From the NCBI GenBank assembly GCA_002307175.1, contig DBTS01000027.1:15947-42070 (forward strand): a DNA stretch of 26,124 nt, in the 5' to 3' direction. A model generated the notes under the pieces. That model was not told the DNA's origin and searched no databases. It saw only the letters and a program-made list of their open reading frames with translations. Of this stretch, positions 20,592-26,124 are shown in pieces. A program made the translations under genes and the position numbers. Source of the stretch: Rhodocyclaceae bacterium UBA1310. GTDB taxonomy: Bacteria; Pseudomonadota; Gammaproteobacteria; Burkholderiales; Rhodocyclaceae. Position 1 is the stretch's first letter, and each line of letters opens with the position of its first letter.

Positions 20592-22664
20592 GTGAAACTC
20601 ACGCTCAAAACTATCTGTGTTGCCGTCGCAGCGACACTTGCCCTTGGCGCTTGCAGCAGTCCCCAGGTCCGCACGGATGCCCCGGCTTCGCAGGCGGCAG
20701 CCACCCAGGCCACGCGCACCGTCATTTTCGTCTGGGACGGCCTGCGCCCCGACAGCGTCACCCAGCAGGACACCCCCAACCTGTATGCCCTGAAACAGGC
20801 CGGCACATGGTTTGCCGACAATCATTCGACCTACCCAACCTTCACGATGATGAACGGCTCCTCGTTCGCCACCGGCAGCTTCCCGGCCACCTCCGGCTTC
20901 TACGGCAACACCTTCTGGACGCCACCGCAGGGCGCCGAGGGCAAGATCCCCGCTGGCAAGATGGCAACGGGCGCCGCCACCGACTTTACCGACCCCGTCT
21001 TTACCGAAGACTGGGCCATCCTCTCTACACTCGACAACTACTACGGCAGCCAGCTCCTGCTCGTTCAGACACTGTTTGAAGCCGCCCAGGCCAAGGGCCT
21101 GATCACAGCGACCGTAGGCAAGAGCGGCCCGGCCTTCCTGCAGGACATGAAGCGCAATGGCTACGTGCTTGATGAAAACACCGTCTTCCCCGAAGTGCTC
21201 GCCACCGAACTGCAGGCCGCCCACTATCCGCTACCCGCCAACATCGTCAATGCTTACAAGCCCGGCAGCATCACGCTGGCCGGTGACAACGGCACGCCCA
21301 CAGCGCAGGCTGGCACCGCCCAGATCACGCTGCCCAATGGCGTAAAGGCCAACAACGCAGCAGACGCCTCCGGCGCCAAGGCCACGGCAGACAACAAGTA
21401 CATGATGGACGCCTACGCCAACTACATCCTGCCGAAGAAGCACCCCGACCTCAGCCTGATCTGGTTCCGCGATCCGGATTCCACCGAACACGCCTACGGC
21501 CCGGGTTCGGCCAACTTCCATCTGGCCATGCGCGCCCAGGATGACCGCCTTGGCGATCTGCTTGCCGCACTGAAGAAGAATGGGCTGGACCGCAGCACCA
21601 ACATCATCGTCGTCTCTGACCACGCCCACAGCAACGTTTCCGGCCCCACCGCGCTGTATCCGCTGCGCGCCATCAGTGGCGGCACGCTGGGCGCCGTTGA
21701 TCCGGTCAATGGCTTCTCCACCTCGGGCGATGTGCGCTCTGCCGAACTCCTCACCCGCGCCGGCTTCACGCATGTGTATGACGGTGCTGGCTGCCAGACT
21801 TCCGGCATGGCCGGCATCACAGCCGATGGCAAGAACCTGCTGCCGGTGCTCACCGACAAGGATGGCTCGGTCTGCGGCAAGGCCGGCACGCTGTACCAGA
21901 CTGGGGATCATCGCGTTCCCGCCCAGCTGCCCACTGGCACGGCAGGCGACCAGCCCATCGTGATTGCAGCCAATGGCGGCTCGGACTACTTCTACGTGCC
22001 CAGCCACGATGCCGAAACCATCAAGCGCCTCGTCGCCTTCCTGCAAAAACGCGAAGAATACAGCGCCATTTTCGTGGATACACGGTATGGCGATCTGCCC
22101 GGCACCCTGGCACTCTCGAAGATCAACCTGGAAAACGCCTCGCGCCGCAACAACGGCCAGCCGGATGTGGTGGTGAGCTTTGCCTACGATGAAAAGCAGA
22201 TCATCGCCGGCGTGCCAGGCACCGAGTACGAAAGCTTCCAGGGCAACCGTGGCATGCACGGCTCCTTCAGCCCCATTGACGTGCACAACACGCTGCTGGC
22301 CTACGGCCCCTCATTCAAGGGCGGCTTTGTGGACAGCAACCCGTCCGGCAACGTTGATGTGGCCCCGACCGTGGCTTACCTGCTTGGCACCAAACTGCCG
22401 CAGGCGGATGGCCGTGTGCTCCTCGAAGCCCTCGATCAGAACCTGAACCCTGCCAATGTGCAGCCCACCGTGGTGCCGGCCAACCTGCAGGGCACCAGTT
22501 CGCAGATCAGCGGCGTGAAGTTCCAGTCTCCGCTCGACCCGAGTGGCAAGACCACGGATAGCAAGCTTGGTGGCAACTACACGGTCGACCTGCACATCAA
22601 GAATCTCTCGCAGGGCGACAAGACCTACACCTATTTCGATTACGCCAAGGTAACGCGTCAATGA
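20592..22664 (+). CDS. Lipoprotein phosphodiesterase, nucleotide pyrophosphatase family
   Basis: 690 aa. A lipoprotein signal with lipobox LGAC (C21) predicts membrane anchoring facing the periplasm or cell surface. The alkaline-phosphatase-superfamily core (type I phosphodiesterase / nucleotide pyrophosphatase) shows metal ligand D49 (VWDGLRPDS), likely nucleophile T85 in the STYPTFTMMN stretch, D296 and H300 (RDPDSTEHAYG), D343-H344 (VVSDHAHS) and H556 (RGMHGSF). It probably releases phosphate or nucleoside monophosphates from phosphodiesters. The start is a GTG preceded by AAGG. The Pho box upstream predicts use under phosphate limitation. Its TGA overlaps the ATG of the next gene. At 690 aa it is longer than typical single-domain family members, with insertions between the metal motifs and a C-terminal extension of unknown role. 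Confidence 0.9.
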   Translation: MKLTLKTICVAVAATLALGACSSPQVRTDAPASQAAATQATRTVIFVWDGLRPDSVTQQDTPNLYALKQAGTWFADNHSTYPTFTMMNGSSFATGSFPATSGFYGNTFWTPPQGAEGKIPAGKMATGAATDFTDPVFTEDWAILSTLDNYYGSQLLLVQTLFEAAQAKGLITATVGKSGPAFLQDMKRNGYVLDENTVFPEVLATELQAAHYPLPANIVNAYKPGSITLAGDNGTPTAQAGTAQITLPNGVKANNAADASGAKATADNKYMMDAYANYILPKKHPDLSLIWFRDPDSTEHAYGPGSANFHLAMRAQDDRLGDLLAALKKNGLDRSTNIIVVSDHAHSNVSGPTALYPLRAISGGTLGAVDPVNGFSTSGDVRSAELLTRAGFTHVYDGAGCQTSGMAGITADGKNLLPVLTDKDGSVCGKAGTLYQTGDHRVPAQLPTGTAGDQPIVIAANGGSDYFYVPSHDAETIKRLVAFLQKREEYSAIFVDTRYGDLPGTLALSKINLENASRRNNGQPDVVVSFAYDEKQIIAGVPGTEYESFQGNRGMHGSFSPIDVHNTLLAYGPSFKGGFVDSNPSGNVDVAPTVAYLLGTKLPQADGRVLLEALDQNLNPANVQPTVVPANLQGTSSQISGVKFQSPLDPSGKTTDSKLGGNYTVDLHIKNLSQGDKTYTYFDYAKVTRQ

Positions 22665-23356
22665 AGTTCCGTGTCTGCACTGTCTTTAGCGGCCCCTCGC
22701 GGGCCGCTTTTTTGGCTGCCTCGCTTGCTTTGAGCGTCACTTTTTCCCTCACGCTGGCCGGTGTCTGCCATGCTGCGGACACTCTGAGCTTTGAACAGGC
22801 CTTCCAGAGCGGCACGGAACCTGCCAGCCTGCATTACACAGCCAGTTATGAGGATGCCCGCGGCCACCATGAACTCGAAGTCTGGCGCCAGGGCGAGCAG
22901 AAACTGCGCCGACGCACCGATGCCAGCATCGATCTGTATGCCACGGCAGACGCCGACGATGTCGACCTCGTCACCCTTGATCACACACGCCATCGCCGCA
23001 CCGACATTTCGCGCAGCAGCCTCTACCAGCTCGGCCACTTCATCGACTGGTTCGGGCTTGCACACAGCCTCAACAAGCCAACGCAGGCTTACAGCCTGCA
23101 GCGGGCCACAGGCTTCAGCGTACAGGAAGCCCCGCTGGCCACCTGCGACTGGTATGCGCTGCAGATCGAATCCCGCCAAAGCCTCATTTGCTGGAGTGCG
23201 GCCTACCGCATCCCGGTACAGATCGCTGACGCTGCCGGCAAGCTGCAATGGCGGCTCACCGAAGTGGATACTGCTGCTATTGCCGGGAACGTGTTCACCA
23301 TCAACGACAAAGGATATGTCCGCCTGGATGCGGAAAACGAGCTGAAATCGGATTAA
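22661..23356 (+). CDS. Exported protein of unknown function, coupled to the phosphodiesterase
   Basis: 231 aa. I do not recognise the family. A signal peptide of about 38 residues ends near GVCHA-AD, so the product is predicted to be periplasmic. The mature part is mainly beta strands (LHYTASYEDARG, HELEVWRQGEQKL), recalling outer-membrane lipoprotein-sorting-like folds, but this is only an impression. It has two Cys in the mature part (CDWY, ICWS) that could form a disulfide. The ATG overlaps the stop of the phosphodiesterase gene (ATGA), which argues for coupled expression and Pho control. Oddly, a strong terminator hairpin (22688-22713) lies within its signal-peptide codons 10-18. Confidence 0.75.
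   Translation: MKFRVCTVFSGPSRAAFLAASLALSVTFSLTLAGVCHAADTLSFEQAFQSGTEPASLHYTASYEDARGHHELEVWRQGEQKLRRRTDASIDLYATADADDVDLVTLDHTRHRRTDISRSSLYQLGHFIDWFGLAHSLNKPTQAYSLQRATGFSVQEAPLATCDWYALQIESRQSLICWSAAYRIPVQIADAAGKLQWRLTEVDTAAIAGNVFTINDKGYVRLDAENELKSD
22688..22713 (+). terminator. Intrinsic terminator within the start of the downstream gene
   Basis: 8-bp perfect GC-rich stem AGCGGCCC / GGGCCGCT, 5-nt loop, then a T-run (six T including the last stem base). It lies 24 nt after the phosphodiesterase stop, the normal place for its terminator, yet it is inside the coding sequence of the overlapping exported protein. Confidence 0.8.
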
Positions 23357-23460
23357 GTCCTACCCCGGCATCGGCCTCATCCTACTGCCCGCGCGTACGC
23401 AGATTTCCGTCATACTCCCGAGTAGGCTGAAAGATCCCCCCTTCTTTGCGGAGAAAGTGT

Positions 23461-24450
23461 GTGTACCGGGCGCTCCTGACTCTTCTTGTACTTTTTATGG
23501 CAGGCGTGGCGAGCGGCGACCTGCATGCCCAGTCGCCGCAGGGCAAAGCCTGCATCGGCGTCATCCCAGCCGGGGGCGGCCTATCCTTTTGGGGTGAAGT
23601 GGGGCGGGGCGCGCAGAAAGCTGGTGACGAACTCGGCCTGGAGGTCTACTACCGCGGCCCCTACGACGAAAACACCCCGGAAGCCCAGATAGACATCATC
23701 CGCATCATTGAGCGGATGCATTGCAAAGCTCTGGTACTTGCCCCCAATGTGCCCGCACGCGCCACCGAAATCGCCCAGTTCAATGCACGGGGAGTTCCCA
23801 CCGTGCTGATTGACCGCGACTTCGGCAATTCTGCCGCCGTGGCAGTGCTGGCCACCGACAACTTCCGTGCCGGCGAGCTTGCGGCCCGCGAAATGGCCCG
23901 TCTGCTGCCACCCAGAGCCAGCGTTGCGGTCTTCCACATGAAGCGCGGGGTGCAATCCACCGACGACAGAGAACGCGGCTTCATCTCCGCCGCCAAAGCG
24001 GCCGGGCTGAATGTGGTGCTTGAAGCCTGGATAGGCAACAACGTGGGGGAGGCGCGGCTCAACGCCCAAAAGGCGCTGGTTGCCAATACAGTACATCTGG
24101 ATGGCGTATTCGCACCCAATGAATCCACCACCCTGGCAACGCTTGCCTCCCTGCGCATGCTTGGGATGGTCGACAAGGTCCGCCTGATTGGCTTTGACAT
24201 GAGCAGCGATTTCATCGATGCCATGGTCCACAAGGATCTTGCCGGTGTCGTCGTGCAGCGTCCGTTCCAGATGGGGTATCAGGGTGTGCGGATCGCCTAC
24301 AGTGCCAGTCAGGGCAAGCTGCCGGAACGCCGTAACGTGGATACGGGGGCCTTCTTCGTCACCGGGGCAAGCCTGTATTCCCCGGAATTCGCCGAGGATC
24401 TGGAGCCCTTCCTGCACCCCAAGGGGCAGAATTCCAGCAAGGCCCCTTAG
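23461..24450 (+). CDS. Orphan periplasmic sugar-binding protein, RbsB-like
   Basis: 329-aa periplasmic-binding protein of the Peripla_BP_4 / ribose-binding type. Signal peptide to about residue 23 (...GDLHA-QS), then IGVIPAGGGLSFWGEVGRGAQKAGDELG, KALVLAPNVPARATEIAQF, GVPTVLIDRD and GVFAPNESTTLATLASLR, all in the expected order. The GTG at 23461 was chosen because GGAG lies 7 nt upstream; the frame also opens further upstream at a TTG. There is no ABC permease or ATPase gene beside it, so it may feed a transporter or sensor encoded elsewhere, or act as a signalling binding protein for a chemoreceptor or histidine kinase. The ligand is not predictable. Confidence 0.9.
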   Translation: MYRALLTLLVLFMAGVASGDLHAQSPQGKACIGVIPAGGGLSFWGEVGRGAQKAGDELGLEVYYRGPYDENTPEAQIDIIRIIERMHCKALVLAPNVPARATEIAQFNARGVPTVLIDRDFGNSAAVAVLATDNFRAGELAAREMARLLPPRASVAVFHMKRGVQSTDDRERGFISAAKAAGLNVVLEAWIGNNVGEARLNAQKALVANTVHLDGVFAPNESTTLATLASLRMLGMVDKVRLIGFDMSSDFIDAMVHKDLAGVVVQRPFQMGYQGVRIAYSASQGKLPERRNVDTGAFFVTGASLYSPEFAEDLEPFLHPKGQNSSKAP

Positions 24451-24536
24451 TACCGTGCATCGCCAACCTGCAACAACTCGTTGGCATATTCTTGCCATGC
24501 TGCGCCGCATTTCCACAGAAAGAGGCCAGCCCCCTG

Positions 24537-25010
24537 ATGGGAAACATTCTTGGTTTTCCGGCTGATGTCTCGCTGGCCATGCTCGGTCTGGTGGTAGCCT
24601 AATATTTGCTGGCGCATCTGCCGATCTGGCTCGCCGTCGTAGTGGCTTTCTGGCCCTGAAGGTTGCGGTGTAGGCTGCTTTTCATCTGCGTCAGCAGCGC
24701 CATCACCTACGGTCTGCTGGTCACGGGCATCTCGATTATTGCGCTGCCACTGGAGGCGCTGGCCACCTACGTGCTACCCGAATGGCAGGCCCTCGGCTAC
24801 TTCGACACCCTGCCACCGCTGCATTGGCTCGCCGTTGCCGCCGAAATGATGGAGAGATGGTGGTATATCAGCTGGCCCGTGCTCTGCGCATTGCTCGGCT
24901 GGTTTGTCGTCACCCGTCTGGCGCGACGCTGGAATGTACTCATCCGTGCAATCACCCCCAGCCCCGCAGCAGCCCCTGAACACCTGTCGGAAACGCCGCT
25001 GGGCGCGTAA
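24537..25010 (+). pseudogene. Membrane protein gene interrupted by two in-frame stops
   Basis: One frame runs from ATG 24537 (MGNILGFPADVSLAMLGLVVA) to TAA 24600-24602, then YLLAHLPIWLAVVVAFWP to TGA 24657-24659, then an open stretch to 25010. All three pieces are hydrophobic in the same frame, as expected for one membrane protein of about 157 residues broken by two stops. The last piece has TM-like segments (LLFICVSSAITYGLLVTGI; YISWPVLCALLGWFVVTRL) and a charged tail. Alternatively, only the last part is a gene starting at TTG 24663 (115 aa), but no suitably spaced ribosome site supports it. Family not recognised. Confidence 0.45.
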
Positions 25011-25062
25011 AGCCGCGCAAAACTGGCTTTGGTGCTTGCGCCATGATGATGACGAGGTGACA

Positions 25063-25491
25063 ATGCCCCGTCAAGCAGCACAGCGTATCATCATGCATAA
25101 ATCCCTCTGGACGTTTCATCTGGATGCCAACTACCAGAAGGGCGCCGAAATCGTTCTTCACCAATGCATCAAGGCACTCGAACACACCCCCATCGACTGC
25201 AATATGGAGCCCGCCAGCAGCGGCGGCTTTCGCGCCACGCTCAGCCTGCAGCACACGCCGGGGCTCTCCTGGCCCGAAGCACTCTATGAAGTCATGCAGC
25301 ACGCCCAGCGCCTGGGCGTCGGCTGGGTACTGCTGGGGCATCTCGATAGCGACCCCCACGCGATTCTGAATCGCGATTTCCACTCGCGTATCAAGATTCC
25401 CGGCTTAAGCTGGGCAGAATGGCAACTGGCGCCGGTTGAGCCAGGTGTGGCGGCAGCACCAGCGGATACTCCGGCGGGGAATGCCTCTTAA
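25063..25491 (+). CDS. Uncharacterised 142-aa protein
   Basis: I do not recognise this family. It starts MPRQAAQRII and contains MHKSLWTFHLDANYQKGAE, TPIDCNMEPASSGGFRATLSL and GVGWVLLGHLDSDP, a compact alpha/beta pattern without signal peptide or membrane helix; the C-terminal 25 residues are Ala/Pro-rich and likely disordered. ATG 25063 was chosen because GAGG lies 5 nt upstream; an internal ATG at 25093 has no ribosome site, and a longer upstream reading overlaps the preceding frame. It converges with the cupin gene at 25532. Function unknown. Confidence 0.72.
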   Translation: MPRQAAQRIIMHKSLWTFHLDANYQKGAEIVLHQCIKALEHTPIDCNMEPASSGGFRATLSLQHTPGLSWPEALYEVMQHAQRLGVGWVLLGHLDSDPHAILNRDFHSRIKIPGLSWAEWQLAPVEPGVAAAPADTPAGNAS

Positions 25492-25531
25492 GCAGTTTGT
25501 GATCGTTGTGCAGCACGAGCATGAACAGGTT

Positions 25532-26029
25532 TTAAGGCTCACCTTCCCAGTAATCCAGCGATTCCGCCTTGCGCCCCACCACGAGATTGCGTCGGCCCTG
25601 GGCGTCAACGCTGATCGACATGAGCTTGCCGGAATCCGGGTACTCAACAATCTCCGGGTGCTCCCGAGTGCTCACTGAAAGATAGGCCAGATCGGCTTCC
25701 GATGTGTTGATCAGCTGATGCGGATACGCTTCACCGGGCGGAATGAAAATGACATCACCTTCCTTCACCGGGATAAGCTCTTCGGCCACACGCAGGGTTC
25801 CATTTCCTTTGAGGATGAAAAACATTTCTTCCTGCGCATGATGGAAATGATAAGGACACGCCCGCTTGCCCGGTGCAATCACATCGTAAGAGGCGCCAAG
25901 CTTCTGCGCCGCTGTGCCTGGAGCCAGGCGGCTGCCGCTGGAATCATAGAGCGGAGCGCGCTCGGAGCGCTCCAGCGGCAGATCATGGATGTTGCGGATA
26001 AGTTTTGCCGCGAGGCCATCAGTTGCCAT
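25532..26029 (-). CDS. Cupin-domain protein, 165 aa
   Basis: The first cupin motif is H61-x-H63-x4-E68-x6-G75 (HFHHAQEEMFFILKG), and the second contains G91, PPG (97-99), H104 and N108 (IPPGEAYPHQLIN); together they give the usual metal-binding His/Glu set. Such proteins include dioxygenases, isomerases and epimerases, so the reaction is open. The start at ATG 26029 has GGGAG upstream. A longer in-frame reading would begin inside the repeat copy at 26074 and is rejected. The repeat lies 44 nt upstream and may affect its promoter. No close partner gene is in the window. Confidence 0.87.
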   Translation of the reverse strand: MATDGLAAKLIRNIHDLPLERSERAPLYDSSGSRLAPGTAAQKLGASYDVIAPGKRACPYHFHHAQEEMFFILKGNGTLRVAEELIPVKEGDVIFIPPGEAYPHQLINTSEADLAYLSVSTREHPEIVEYPDSGKLMSISVDAQGRRNLVVGRKAESLDYWEGEP

Positions 26030-26073
26030 TGTCACACTCCCAGATTCCGCAACTTCCGGCAAGAGTGCCTCTA

Positions 26074-26124
26074 AGAAGCTGTTCACGAGCTGTAGCGAGA
26101 AGGCGTCAGTGGGCCGAAGAGCAG
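26074..26124. repeat. MITE-like palindromic repeat, left arm, cut by window end
   Basis: 51 bp that match the left arm of the element at 18058-18108 with 3 mismatches, starting at the same AGAAGCTGTTCACGA terminus. It runs off the right edge, so a full copy probably continues outside the window. It sits directly upstream of the second cupin gene. Confidence 0.85.

Noticed and set aside
20310..21224. 304-aa frame on the minus strand covering the Pho box and the start of the phosphodiesterase gene
   Set aside because: It overlaps a strong promoter and a clear lipoprotein start; Gly-rich shadow composition.
25505..25530. Short similarity (CATGAACAGG) to the end of the palindromic repeat between the two convergent genes
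   Set aside because: Only about 10 of 16 positions match; not enough to call a repeat copy.
26030..26086. Longer start for the second cupin, adding MNSFLEALLP
   Set aside because: These codons lie partly in the mobile repeat arm, and the ATG at 26029 has a proper ribosome site.

Overview
The window looks like a chromosomal segment of a Gram-negative, GC-rich proteobacterium, most likely a betaproteobacterium. This rests on the kdp gene content with an outer-membrane porin-like gene inside the operon, a TorF-type beta-barrel ending in Phe, a lipobox lipoprotein, PL1 pectate lyase and Pho-box style control. The assignment to order is not secure. No rRNA, tRNA, CRISPR array, transposase or phage gene was seen.

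Layout. (1) 1-4521, minus strand: a K+-uptake operon read as a 31-aa membrane ORF, kdpF, kdpA, a TorF-like porin, then kdpB, which runs off the left edge. Tight overlaps link the first genes, and possible KdpE-type repeats lie upstream. (2) 4523-8871, minus strand: a secreted PL1 pectate lyase with its own terminator and promoter, a small unknown gene, and a 797-aa soluble fusion of a LacI-type sugar-binding domain, a GAF-like region and a chemoreceptor signalling domain. The pectate lyase and fusion genes share a LacI-operator-like motif in their upstream regions, suggesting a common sugar regulon. (3) 9099-9692, plus strand: a RutE/HadB-type nitroreductase. (4) 10106-18058, plus strand: the most striking part, seven intact tandem genes and one decayed copy. 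Each intact gene starts with the same ungapped ~53-residue GYF_2 (DUF4339) domain. This is followed by a Pro/Gln-rich linker in most copies, one TM helix or an RDD membrane domain, and in six of seven a shared C-terminal domain opening with a W-x-N-P-x-[TS] motif. (5) 18058-18200: a 143-bp imperfect palindrome (MITE-like); part copies lie at 9015-9053 and 26074-26124. (6) 18277-20269, minus strand: a radical SAM enzyme with SPASM-like cysteines, translationally coupled to an NTF2-like protein, then a cupin. (7) 20375-23356, plus strand: a textbook Pho box and -10, a lipoprotein phosphodiesterase of the nucleotide pyrophosphatase family, and an overlapping exported protein whose signal-peptide codons contain a terminator hairpin. 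(8) 23461-26029: an orphan RbsB-like sugar-binding protein, a membrane protein gene interrupted by in-frame stops, an unknown conserved-looking gene, and a second cupin on the minus strand.

Working together: the kdp block serves K+ scavenging. The pectate lyase, LacI-chemoreceptor fusion and perhaps the orphan sugar-binding protein fit sensing and use of plant polysaccharide. The Pho-controlled phosphodiesterase fits phosphate scavenging. The GYF_2 array has no obvious metabolic partner and is the best candidate for an undescribed membrane system: a paralogous family with a constant cytosolic head and varied membrane and distal parts. All functional statements come from reading motifs by eye; no database search was run.
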